Source: Pseudotabrizicola sp051200875 (GTDB lineage: Bacteria; Pseudomonadota; Alphaproteobacteria; Rhodobacterales; Rhodobacteraceae). From it: a stretch of DNA of 64,000 nt. The translations under genes and the position numbers were made by a program. The notes beneath the pieces are model-generated. The model saw only the letters and a program-made list of their open reading frames with translations, searched no databases and was not told where the DNA came from. Location: positions 2,604,001 to 2,668,000 of the forward strand of contig NZ_CP195191.1 in NCBI RefSeq assembly GCF_051200875.1. The letters run 5' to 3'. Positions 33,033 through 40,828 of the stretch are shown piece by piece (within the stretch, counting starts at the first letter, position 1; the number at the start of each line of letters is the position of its first letter).

Positions 33033-34480
33033 CGCACGGGCCAAGGCTCTATGCGTGCTGACGTAGGATACTCACCTCCCTTATCGCGCACTACGTCAAG
33101 TCCGCGAATTTCGTCACCGTGGCCGCCCATGGCAAGATAGTCGGCTACCGGAAGCGTGAACTCCAACGGGGCGACCAGAGCAGGAGTCGGCACGTAACCA
33201 AACGCACCCTTGGGGAGCTTTGTCACATCAACCATGAAGGTGATGCCCCCACCAGGCCAAACATAGACTTCTGCACCTCCGCTTGTAAGCCGCGTCCCGC
33301 GGGTTTGGACAGATCGCGTCAATCGCACCGGGTTTTGGGTCACGCCGGCTCTAAGACTACCGCCAGCGCCACCCATGAATAGCACTGTGCACAGCGAGGG
33401 TTCGCAGTTTTCATCAATAAGGGAAACTGATTGCCTCAATTGTTCAGGCAGAGGCTTTTCCTGAGGACAGAGGTTCTCATCCAATTCAAAATAAGCAAAT
33501 TCTTCGCCCGTCGTAGACACCATCAAAAGCCGTAGACCCGGCCTAGCGCCCTTCTTTGGGTTCCATTCGCCGAGGATTTCCAGCGGATTTGTAAGCTTTG
33601 TCCCTCCCCAGCCAAGACCTGGCTCGGACACACGGAAGTATCGGCCCGGCGTTGATCGGTGACCTTTGATACGGATCCCGGTAGGCTGCCAGTCCAAAAC
33701 CTTTCCAGCTTGATGTTCGCTGACAACGCCCGTGATGTGGTCATCCACGACAACAACCTCGTCGACGAGGCCAACCCATTGGCTGGCAAACATGCCAATC
33801 GTGGCCGAACCACATCCGACACGCATACGCCGCTCTGGCTTGCCATCGACAATCGGCGCCTGACCAGCCTGAACGACAACGGTCGACCCGCCGTCGATCG
33901 TAACTTCCACGGCTTCGCCGTTACAGAGGGAAAGCAATGAGGAGCAGGTCAGCCGACCCTCTGGCTTTGAACCGCCAGTCAGGTGATGTACGCCGCCGAG
34001 GGACAACATTTGGCTCCCGTACTCGGCGGTCGTCACGTGGCCTATTGGCTCCCCCTGCGCGCGAACAGTCGCACCTTCGGGGCCAAGAAAGCGGTCTGTA
34101 TCAATCTTAACCTTCACACCGCAGTAGGAAAAAATCGCCTCTGTGACTACCGTTACCATATCAGCGCCTTCGACGTTCGATGACACGATGAACGGAGCAG
34201 GTTTATAGTCGGGATAGGTTGTCCCGGAACCGATTCCGGTTATGAAAGTGTCCTGCGGAAAGGGATCTCCATCCCAATCTCGGACAGCAAACGGAACGAT
34301 CCGCGACCCATTTTCAAGTGCGTGGGACAACATTACGACAGGATCGGTTCTTACAATTCTACCCGCGTCGTTGGCGTATCGGTCGCAAGCCCCGGTTTGG
34401 CCGGGGGCAATATAGCACATGACCGGACATGCATCGCAACGGATCTTGTCTTCCGAACGGGCGCGCACCTCATCAGTCAT
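33029..34480 (-). CDS. 6-hydroxynicotinate-reductase-like Fe-S protein
   Basis: The protein has 483 residues. The N-terminal segment KIRCDACPVMCYIAPGQTGA and the Cys after it give four cysteines (residues 15, 18, 22 and 32) suited to a [4Fe-4S] cluster. A long Gly-rich body follows (VGCGSATIGMFASQWVG, HQAGKVLDWQPTGIRIKG, GAGGSLRAGVTQNPVRLTR). The overall pattern matches proteins annotated as 6-hydroxynicotinate reductase, the enzyme that dearomatises 6-hydroxynicotinate in Eubacterium barkeri. I assign it from memory of that family, so the substrate is tentative. The gene overlaps both neighbours by 4 bases, between a molybdenum hydroxylase and UPF0280. Confidence 0.7.
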   Translation of the reverse strand: MTDEVRARSEDKIRCDACPVMCYIAPGQTGACDRYANDAGRIVRTDPVVMLSHALENGSRIVPFAVRDWDGDPFPQDTFITGIGSGTTYPDYKPAPFIVSSNVEGADMVTVVTEAIFSYCGVKVKIDTDRFLGPEGATVRAQGEPIGHVTTAEYGSQMLSLGGVHHLTGGSKPEGRLTCSSLLSLCNGEAVEVTIDGGSTVVVQAGQAPIVDGKPERRMRVGCGSATIGMFASQWVGLVDEVVVVDDHITGVVSEHQAGKVLDWQPTGIRIKGHRSTPGRYFRVSEPGLGWGGTKLTNPLEILGEWNPKKGARPGLRLLMVSTTGEEFAYFELDENLCPQEKPLPEQLRQSVSLIDENCEPSLCTVLFMGGAGGSLRAGVTQNPVRLTRSVQTRGTRLTSGGAEVYVWPGGGITFMVDVTKLPKGAFGYVPTPALVAPLEFTLPVADYLAMGGHGDEIRGLDVVRDKGGEYPTSARIEPWPVR

Positions 34481-37143
34481 TGTTTTGCCCTCATGGCCGA
34501 CAACACCCGGTGTGGCAAAGCGGGAACCCTGTCAATTTCGGCACCAGTTGCGTGACGTATTGCATTCAAGATTGCCGGGGCCGTTGGAATGAGGACATGT
34601 TCACCCAAACCTTTGGCGCCAAACGGGCCCTCTGGATCCGGCACTTCGATTATAAGGCTTTCAATCGGTGGCACATCACCGAAGGTTGGAATCAGGTAAT
34701 CGTGCAAGTTTTCGGTTCGCCCAGGTATGTACTCTTCCATCAAAGCCAGACCAATTCCTTGGGCCACCCCCCCCTCGATCTGCCCCGAAACCAGCTGCGG
34801 ATTGATAGCGCGACCGACGTCATGTGCGGCCGTGATTTTCAGAAGCTTCACAGTTCCCAAAGCTTGGTCAACTTCAAGTTCGACCATCTGGGCGCCATAC
34901 CCGTACTGTGCGTAGGGTTTCCCTTGGCCATTCGTATCAAGCCCCGTCGTAGGAGGGTCGTATGTCTCTTCGGCGGTAAAGACATAACCAAATTGATCCG
35001 GCCGGTGCATAGACAGGTCAATGCAGTGAACGTGACCGTTGTCTTCCACAGAAAGTGTCGCGCCCTCCAGTATCAAACGTGCCGCCTGTCCGGCATTCGA
35101 AACGCGCAAGATCGAAGCCCGCAGCATTTCTGCAGTAAGTCTTGCCGCATTTCCTGACACAAATGTCTGCCTGCTGGCGGACGTCTTCCCACCATCTGGG
35201 GTTAAGGCGGTATCTGCTCCGATAAGGTCAAACTTATCAGCCGGCAAACCTAGAGCCTCTGCGGCGATCTGGGTCATTACGGTATTCGAGCCTTGCCCAA
35301 TATCCATCGCCCCCTGATGGAGCACAACACGCCCTTCGCGAGAGATCCCGATACGCATAGTCGAAGGGTTGGGCAAAGACGTATTGCCGCAACCGTACCA
35401 ACAAGACGCGACACCAATGCCACGACCAGGCACCAATTCCGAATGGGCACGGAGCCAATGCGGGCGGAGTGCCGTCAGACAGGCCTCGATCCCTGCGCCT
35501 TCCAGCACTTGACCAGTAGCCGTCGCATCGCCGTCGCGCAGGGCGTTTCTAATGCGGAACTCTAACCGATCAATACCGAGCCTATCGGCCAACTTGTCGT
35601 AAATTGTTTCCTGCCACAGAGCGGCCTGAGGTACGCCGAAGCCACGAAATGCACCTGAAACTGGTCCATGTGTGTGGATCGCACGCGCACGCGCGGAAAT
35701 GTTTGGCGTCAGATACGGCCCAGAAACATGTACGGGGACACGATTTGCCACCGTTGGACCCCAGCTGGAATAGGCACCGGTGTTAAAGCGCCCTTCAAAT
35801 TCTACCGCCAATATTCGGCCATCCGCATCTACTCCGATGCGTCCCCGCATTTCTGCAGGATGCCGCTTGGTCGTCGATGTCATGCTTTCAGTTCTTGAAT
35901 AGACCATTCGGCTGGGGCGGCCGGTACGCAACGTGACGAGCCCAATAAGCGGTTGAAGACTGACGTCCAGTTTCGAACCAAAGCCACCGCCGACAGCTGT
36001 GGGAATGATCCTTACTTTGTCCGGCGAAAGACCAAGAATCTGTGCCGTTTCATCGCGGTCCATAAATGGCGCTTGCGTGCAGGCACGAATGACCAACGTG
36101 TCTCCATCCATCCAAGCAGAACCCGCTTCAGGTTCGATATAGGCATGCTCAACGAAGGACGTTTCCATCTCTCCATCGATCACCAAAGCAGCCGATGCCA
36201 TCGCGCCAGAACTATCGCCCTTGATAACCTTTCCTTCGATCAGGCGGTTTCCCGGACGATTTTGGTGAATGAGCGGAGCGTTTTCTGCCTCTGCTTGACT
36301 TGGCTCCAACATGGCGGGACGAGGAAACCAAGTGACTGGAAAACCCTCGATATCGACCGATGCGCCAGGTTCCAACGCAACAAGTGCAACGCACTCGCCT
36401 CTGAACCTAACATGGTCAATTGCTATCGCAGGCTGATCTGCGAATGAAGGTATTGTTCCAAATGCGTTCACTCCAGGAATATCCGATGCCGTAAACACAG
36501 CAGCTACACCCGGTCTTTTCGAAAAACTGGCAAGATCACCAATTTCAAAGCCTGCGTGGTGATACGGCGACCGAATAGCAACCACGGTCAACGATCCATC
36601 GGGAGCTTGATCAGCACCGAACAAATCTCCGGAAATCTTTGCTAGGCCGTCGACCCGTTGCATCAAAGTACCCACGCCACCCGAGGTATCTTCGTGTTTC
36701 GGGGGGGGCGCCCCGCAAACGGCAGACAGGATTTTGCGATAGCCCGTGCATCGACAAAGCACCCCGCCCATTGCGTCCTTAGCTTCACTTTCAGTCGGGT
36801 TGGGATTGCGCCGAAGAAGATCAACGCCCGCCATCAACATGCCGGGTGTACAAATCCCGCATTGCGCGGCCCCATGAGCCAAGAAGGACTTCTTTAGGTT
36901 TTCGAGGTCCGCATTTGAAGACTCAACAGTCTCAACAGAATGTCCATCCACCCTAGCAAGAGGTAGCAGGCAGGCACAGACTTGTGCTCCGTCAAGCAGG
37001 ATTGTGCAGGCGCCGCAATCGCCTGCATCGCAACCGACCTTGGTTCCTGTCAAACCCAGGGGGCCTCTGAGAACGTCGGTTAAACGCGTCGTTGGAGACG
37101 CCGTAGTTGTAACCTCTTTGCCGTTAAGAGTGAACCGGATCAT
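34477..37143 (-). CDS. Molybdenum hydroxylase, 2Fe-2S domains fused to molybdopterin domain
   Basis: The protein has 888 residues of the xanthine dehydrogenase/aldehyde oxidase family. The plant-type [2Fe-2S] domain has Cys 38, 43, 46 and 58 (GCDAGDCGACTILL); the second cluster domain has Cys 95, 98, 130 and 132 (QCGICTPGM, LCRCTGYR). The molybdopterin part shows GGGFGSKLD, SGAFRGFGVPQAALW and the catalytic glutamate in GAKGLGE near residue 843. In most bacterial relatives the Fe-S and Mo parts are separate proteins. This fused order, with FAD on a separate chain, resembles the Desulfovibrio gigas enzyme plus an added FAD subunit. The likely reaction is hydroxylation of an N-heteroaromatic ring next to nitrogen. 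Confidence 0.88.
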   Translation of the reverse strand: MIRFTLNGKEVTTTASPTTRLTDVLRGPLGLTGTKVGCDAGDCGACTILLDGAQVCACLLPLARVDGHSVETVESSNADLENLKKSFLAHGAAQCGICTPGMLMAGVDLLRRNPNPTESEAKDAMGGVLCRCTGYRKILSAVCGAPPPKHEDTSGGVGTLMQRVDGLAKISGDLFGADQAPDGSLTVVAIRSPYHHAGFEIGDLASFSKRPGVAAVFTASDIPGVNAFGTIPSFADQPAIAIDHVRFRGECVALVALEPGASVDIEGFPVTWFPRPAMLEPSQAEAENAPLIHQNRPGNRLIEGKVIKGDSSGAMASAALVIDGEMETSFVEHAYIEPEAGSAWMDGDTLVIRACTQAPFMDRDETAQILGLSPDKVRIIPTAVGGGFGSKLDVSLQPLIGLVTLRTGRPSRMVYSRTESMTSTTKRHPAEMRGRIGVDADGRILAVEFEGRFNTGAYSSWGPTVANRVPVHVSGPYLTPNISARARAIHTHGPVSGAFRGFGVPQAALWQETIYDKLADRLGIDRLEFRIRNALRDGDATATGQVLEGAGIEACLTALRPHWLRAHSELVPGRGIGVASCWYGCGNTSLPNPSTMRIGISREGRVVLHQGAMDIGQGSNTVMTQIAAEALGLPADKFDLIGADTALTPDGGKTSASRQTFVSGNAARLTAEMLRASILRVSNAGQAARLILEGATLSVEDNGHVHCIDLSMHRPDQFGYVFTAEETYDPPTTGLDTNGQGKPYAQYGYGAQMVELEVDQALGTVKLLKITAAHDVGRAINPQLVSGQIEGGVAQGIGLALMEEYIPGRTENLHDYLIPTFGDVPPIESLIIEVPDPEGPFGAKGLGEHVLIPTAPAILNAIRHATGAEIDRVPALPHRVLSAMRAKQ

Positions 37144-37967
37144 GCCAAAACCTCAGATACTGCACGACGCACCAGATCAGCTGCGGCCCAATGCCGATAT
37201 TCGGCCGTCGCGCGCACGTCGGAAATTGGTGACAATGCGTCTCCGATTTGAACTGACCTCATAAGGTCGAGAGCTAATTGGGGTGTTTTTCCAATCAATG
37301 CCTCTTCCAAACTGCGAAGTCGAATTGCAGATGCAGTGCAAGAGCCGACAGCGAGAGCAGCAGACCGTATTGTGCCTTCCTGCACATGGACACGGGCCGC
37401 TACCATAGCAATCGAGATGACAAGGTAGGCCCTCGCACCCAGTTTCAGAAATGTTGAACGACCAATCAGTGCTGCCTCCGGCAGCCAGATCGCCGTAAGG
37501 ATTTCTTCGGGATTCCGGCTTGTCTTATGTGGTCCTAGAAGGAAATCTGCCAACGGCAAAAGGCGCGGCCCTTTAGCTCCATGAAGTTCTACGGTCGCAT
37601 CAAGCGCAAGAAGCGGTGGTACACCATCGGCAGCTGGGGATGCATTGCAGAGGTTACCACCGACTGTCCCAACGTTCTGAATCTGCCTGCCGCCAATTTT
37701 ACGAGCTGCCTGCTGAAGAGCACGACAAGAAGAGGGCAGTGTTGCATCGGCAAGTTCGGTCCATGTGGTACAGGCACCAATTCGAAGTCCGCCTTCATTC
37801 CTGATCCCTCGAAGGTTAGGAATGGTCGTTAGATCCAAGATCGGCCCACTCAGATCGCGCCCCGCTCTAGGGAATATGTCTGTGCCTCCCGCCAGCAGGA
37901 GATGGGGCGTTTGGGCCATGAGCGAGACTGCTTCCTCGATAGAGTGAGGACGCGCTAAGGCGTTCAT
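37140..37967 (-). CDS. FAD-binding subunit of the molybdenum hydroxylase (CoxM/XdhB-like)
   Basis: The protein has 275 residues. The start at 37967 has GGAGGTG just upstream; the in-frame ATG at 37991 is rejected. The FAD_binding_5 signatures are present: HSIEEAVSLM, LLLAGGTDIFP and the IQNVGTVGGNLCNASPAAD loop that wraps the FAD pyrophosphate, then a CO_deh_flav_C-type end. It passes electrons from the 2Fe-2S clusters of the next gene product to its acceptor. It is the first gene of the long catabolic array and faces the MarR gene. Confidence 0.9.
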   Translation of the reverse strand: MNALARPHSIEEAVSLMAQTPHLLLAGGTDIFPRAGRDLSGPILDLTTIPNLRGIRNEGGLRIGACTTWTELADATLPSSCRALQQAARKIGGRQIQNVGTVGGNLCNASPAADGVPPLLALDATVELHGAKGPRLLPLADFLLGPHKTSRNPEEILTAIWLPEAALIGRSTFLKLGARAYLVISIAMVAARVHVQEGTIRSAALAVGSCTASAIRLRSLEEALIGKTPQLALDLMRSVQIGDALSPISDVRATAEYRHWAAADLVRRAVSEVLA

Positions 37968-38000
37968 GTGGCACCTCCCACGAACCACCAACGATAGGTG

Positions 38001-38021
38001 ATTTTGTTTGTGTACAAATCA
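38001..38021. promoter_or_regulatory. Operator-like motif between the MarR gene and the hydroxylase operon
   Basis: ATTTTGTTTGTGTACAAATC lies in the 144-base divergent region, with the arms TTTGT/ACAAA around GT. The core TTTTGTTTGTRTAC also occurs upstream of the binding-protein gene (30145-30168). The position, about 35 bases before the FAD-subunit start and 90 before the MarR start, suits repression of both promoters by the MarR protein. Direct evidence is limited to the two-site match. Confidence 0.55.
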
Positions 38022-38111
38022 GTTTGATGCTCAAGCTTACTTTCTGTCAACGGTTCAGATGCATCTGCCATCATACTTGCGCCACAGACCTCATCCGGAT
38101 AATTCGGAAGA

Positions 38112-38531
38112 ATGGAAAAATCGGATCCATATCGACTTGACGAACAAGTCGGCTACATCCTGCGGCGCGTTACGCAGCGGCATCTTGCAATCTTTTCAGA
38201 TGCCATTCCACAGGTGACAACTACACAGTTTGCCGTTCTTGCGCGACTAAGTGAGCTAGGCCCTCAATCCCAGAATCAGCTTGGCCGCGAAACCTCGATG
38301 GATGCAGCGACCATCAAGGGTGTTGTTGATCGACTTTCTCGACAAGGCTTGGTGGTGATTACTCCTGATCCAGAGGACAAACGGCGCTTGACCGTGGGTC
38401 TGTCAGAAGCGGGGAAAACACTGTTTTCGGAAACTCGGGCCGCTGCATCTGCTGTATCTGTGAAAACACTGGAACCGCTCACACAAGACGAACGAGTGTC
38501 GCTCCTTCGGCTTTTGTCGAAACTCTGCTGA
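38112..38531 (+). CDS. MarR-family transcriptional regulator
   Basis: The protein has 139 residues. GGAAG lies just before the ATG. It has the MarR winged helix: TTTQFAVLARLSELG, the recognition region NQLGRETSMDAATIKGVVDR, and the wing GLVVITPDPEDKRRLTVGLS with the DxRxxxxxL pattern. MarR proteins usually repress nearby catabolic or efflux genes and release DNA on binding an aromatic ligand. It is divergent from the molybdenum hydroxylase operon, which is the natural target. C-terminal residues end in Cys, which is not unusual. Confidence 0.9.
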   Translation: MEKSDPYRLDEQVGYILRRVTQRHLAIFSDAIPQVTTTQFAVLARLSELGPQSQNQLGRETSMDAATIKGVVDRLSRQGLVVITPDPEDKRRLTVGLSEAGKTLFSETRAAASAVSVKTLEPLTQDERVSLLRLLSKLC

Positions 38532-38595
38532 CGAGTGGCCGAATAGGGCACGCTCAATCCTAACCAGACCTTTGTCTATTCGACATCTCTTTAGG

Positions 38596-38658
38596 AGTAG
38601 GATTTCATCCTACTGCGCGTTCGGACATCCGTGACGCGGAATGTAGGATTACTCTACA
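38596..38658. promoter_or_regulatory. Two dyad sites upstream of a small membrane peptide gene
   Basis: The first dyad, 38596-38614, is AGTAGGAT-TTC-ATCCTACT, perfect over 8-bp arms. The second, 38642-38658, is TGTAG-GATTACT-CTACA. Both contain GTAGGATT, so one regulator could bind both. They lie 28-90 bases before the small gene at 38686. I cannot match them to a known regulator site. Confidence 0.5.
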
Positions 38659-38685
38659 GACAGTCGAAAGACGGGGCGCGAAGCG

Positions 38686-38856
38686 ATGAGTTCTATCAAG
38701 GCAGAGATAAGTTGGAATGCCTCATTTGGTGTCTCACGGCCCGTCGATCATCAAACCCTCAATAAAAAGCGCTCTCTTGCCGGCTGGTGGTTGCTGCCAG
38801 CTGTCTTTTCTGGGGCTGCGATCTGGGTCTGGGCAATATCCTTAGTGATCAATTGA
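38686..38856 (+). CDS. Small single-span membrane peptide (56 residues)
   Basis: The reading frame encodes a basic/polar N-terminal half and one hydrophobic span (AGWWLLPAVFSGAAIWVWAI) ending SLVIN. It looks real because a rho-independent terminator follows 30 bases later and paired operator-like dyads precede it, so the segment is a self-contained transcription unit. The ribosome site is weak (GGGGCG 10 bases upstream). The family is not recognised. The Trp-rich span resembles small accessory subunits of respiratory or transport complexes, but that is only a resemblance. Confidence 0.55.
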   Translation: MSSIKAEISWNASFGVSRPVDHQTLNKKRSLAGWWLLPAVFSGAAIWVWAISLVIN

Positions 38857-38885
38857 CACTACGACCCCCGCCACCACTCACTAGG

Positions 38886-38912
38886 AAAAGCCGGATCTGT
38901 GATCCGGTTTTT
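38886..38912 (+). terminator. Rho-independent terminator after the small peptide gene
   Basis: CCGGATC (38891-38897) pairs with GATCCGG (38901-38907) across a TGT loop, with AAAAG before and TTTTTC after. This is a standard intrinsic terminator and marks the end of the small transcription unit. Confidence 0.85.
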
Positions 38913-38984
38913 CAATTTTCAGGCCTTTTCATTAGAGAAAACCTGTTTTTGCTCTTGACCTTTTTACCGGTTCGCCCAACTGAT

Positions 38985-39000
38985 GAATGAACGTTCATTC
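38985..39000. promoter_or_regulatory. TetR operator palindrome
   Basis: GAATGAACGTTCATTC is a perfect 16-bp palindrome 13 bases before the TetR start codon. A TTGACC at 38955-38960 lies upstream, so the palindrome covers the expected -10/start region. Autoregulation of the TetR-RND operon is the simple reading. Confidence 0.75.
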
Positions 39001-39013
39001 TCAGATCGACCCC

Positions 39014-39628
39014 ATGAACCAGTCCAAAGAGATTCCGCTCGCCGATCAAAGAACGGCAGAGATCCTAGAGAGTGCTCGCGCCGCATTCTCTGAAAAGGGT
39101 TTTGATGGCGCTTCAATGCAAGACTTGGCGCGCAAGGCCGGCATGAGTGTTGGCAACTTTTATCGCTATTTCCCGTCCAAAGCAGCCATCGTCTCCGCCC
39201 TAATTGCCCAAAACATGGTTGAGATGGAGCAGGACTTTGCTGCGATCCTGGAAGAAGACGACCCTCTGGCTGCATTTCGCAGCAAGATCGCGGCTCGCAT
39301 CGAAGAAGCCCGCTGTCGCGCAGAAGGACAGCTTTGGGCCGAAATCACTGCGGCTTCATTGCGAAAACCTGAGATCTGTGAAGTCGCGTGCAAGATGGAA
39401 GATGAAATCATCGGCCACCTTGTCCGAGTTTTCGCTCATATTACGCAGTGTGGAACCGATGAAGCCTACTCGCTCTGGTCTACCCATGCCCGTTTGATCG
39501 TCATGCTGGTCAAAAGTTGTGCGATGCAGCGGCCGAATTTACCTGAGCTCGCAAACCTTGAAACGTTGGTGCTACGCACCATCGACCGAACCCTTGAAGA
39601 TATTTCCCTGCTTGCCGTGAAAGGCTGA
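39014..39628 (+). CDS. TetR-family regulator of the RND pump
   Basis: The protein has 204 residues from the ATG at 39014. An upstream ATG at 38987 lies inside the operator palindrome and is rejected. The N-terminal helix-turn-helix is ILESARAAFSEKGFDGASMQ followed by DLARKAGMSVGNFYRYFPSK, the TetR_N pattern. The C-terminal half is the variable ligand-binding, dimerising part. It is the first gene of a three-gene operon, 4 bases before the adaptor gene, and most likely represses the efflux pump until a toxic ligand is bound. Confidence 0.9.
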   Translation: MNQSKEIPLADQRTAEILESARAAFSEKGFDGASMQDLARKAGMSVGNFYRYFPSKAAIVSALIAQNMVEMEQDFAAILEEDDPLAAFRSKIAARIEEARCRAEGQLWAEITAASLRKPEICEVACKMEDEIIGHLVRVFAHITQCGTDEAYSLWSTHARLIVMLVKSCAMQRPNLPELANLETLVLRTIDRTLEDISLLAVKG

Positions 39629-39632
39629 CCTG

Positions 39633-40817
39633 ATGCGTTCTGTTTTGTTTGTTCCCGCTATTTTTTTTGCCGCACTTTCGTTGGGCCAGCCGGTATTTTC
39701 CGAGGCGGCAACCCCCACTAATGATACCGCCTCTGTTCAGGCACAAAGCTTGCCATCAATTACGGTGACGGCAATTGCACCGCGCCTGATGCGCGACACG
39801 GTGATTGCCACTGGCTTGATATCGCCGGTCGAAATGGTCCAAGTCGCACCGCTGATCGAAGGTCAGCCTATCGAACAGCTTCTGGTCGATGTCGGCGACA
39901 AAGTTGAAAAGGATCAAGTTCTAGCAATCTTGTCGAAAACGACTTTGGAATTGCAGAAAAGCCAGTTTTTCGCATCGCTTGCTTCGGCAAAAGCGACGAT
40001 AGCACAGGCTGAAGCCCAGATGCTTGAAGCCAAGTCTTCTGCAGAAGAAGCCCAGCGTGTTTCTGAAAGAACATCCAAACTGCGCGAGCAAGGCTCGGCG
40101 TCCCAAGCCGCAGCCGACTCTGCCAATGCGAATGCAGTCTCTGCAACAGCAAGAGTGACAGTAGCAACGCAGTCTCTTGAGGCTGCGCGGGCTCAGTTGG
40201 CTTTGGTCGAGGCTCAACTTGCGAATGTCGAACTTCAGTTGAGCAGGACCGAGGTCAAAGCACCTGTGGCTGGAGAAATTACGGCCAGAAATGCCGTCAT
40301 CGGTTCCGTAGCATCAGCTGCTGGCGCACCGATGTTTTCCTTGATCAGGGACGGCGCACTGGAATTGAAAGCAGATGTCGCAGAGGTAGATCTGATGCGC
40401 CTTGCTGTTGGCCAGAAAGCGGAACTTCGCATGGTTGGCACAGCCGATATCCTATCGGGTTCCATCCGCCTGATTGAACCGACAATTGATGCCAACACCC
40501 GTCTCGGGCGGGCGCGCATCGCGGTCGATGAGTCTCATCGTGTTCGTTCAGGCATGTTTGTCGATGCAGAAATTCTTGTGGCCGAACGCGAAACGCTTGC
40601 CGTGCCTGTGACCGCTGTTGGTGCAACAGCAGATGGTTCAACGGTCATGAAAGTAACCGATGGTGAAGTCAGCCGCATCCCTGTGAAGTTGGGTATTCGG
40701 GAGAAGGGGTGGGTTGAGATCACCGATGGACTGAAGGCAGGGGACCAAGTGGTGACCAAGGCCGGGGCATTTGTCCGAGACGGAGACCGGATCAATCCGG
40801 TTATCGCGTCGAACTAA
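39633..40817 (+). CDS. RND efflux periplasmic adaptor (membrane fusion protein)
   Basis: The protein has 394 residues with a signal peptide (VLFVPAIFFAALSLGQPVFS). It has the AcrA/MexA layout: lipoyl half VEMVQVAPLIEGQPIEQLLV and DVGDKVEKDQVLAIL, a long Ala/Gln/Glu helical hairpin, the second lipoyl half LSRTEVKAPVAGEITARNAV, a beta-barrel and a membrane-proximal domain ending GDQVVTKAGAFVRDGD. It couples the inner-membrane pump to an outer-membrane channel, which is not encoded here. Confidence 0.92.
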   Translation: MRSVLFVPAIFFAALSLGQPVFSEAATPTNDTASVQAQSLPSITVTAIAPRLMRDTVIATGLISPVEMVQVAPLIEGQPIEQLLVDVGDKVEKDQVLAILSKTTLELQKSQFFASLASAKATIAQAEAQMLEAKSSAEEAQRVSERTSKLREQGSASQAAADSANANAVSATARVTVATQSLEAARAQLALVEAQLANVELQLSRTEVKAPVAGEITARNAVIGSVASAAGAPMFSLIRDGALELKADVAEVDLMRLAVGQKAELRMVGTADILSGSIRLIEPTIDANTRLGRARIAVDESHRVRSGMFVDAEILVAERETLAVPVTAVGATADGSTVMKVTDGEVSRIPVKLGIREKGWVEITDGLKAGDQVVTKAGAFVRDGDRINPVIASN

Positions 40818-40828
40818 GGATTTGATTT

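Noticed and set aside
34477..37967. Xanthine dehydrogenase proper
   Set aside because: No XdhC, guanine deaminase or uricase-type genes nearby and a different subunit split; purine use is not supported by context.
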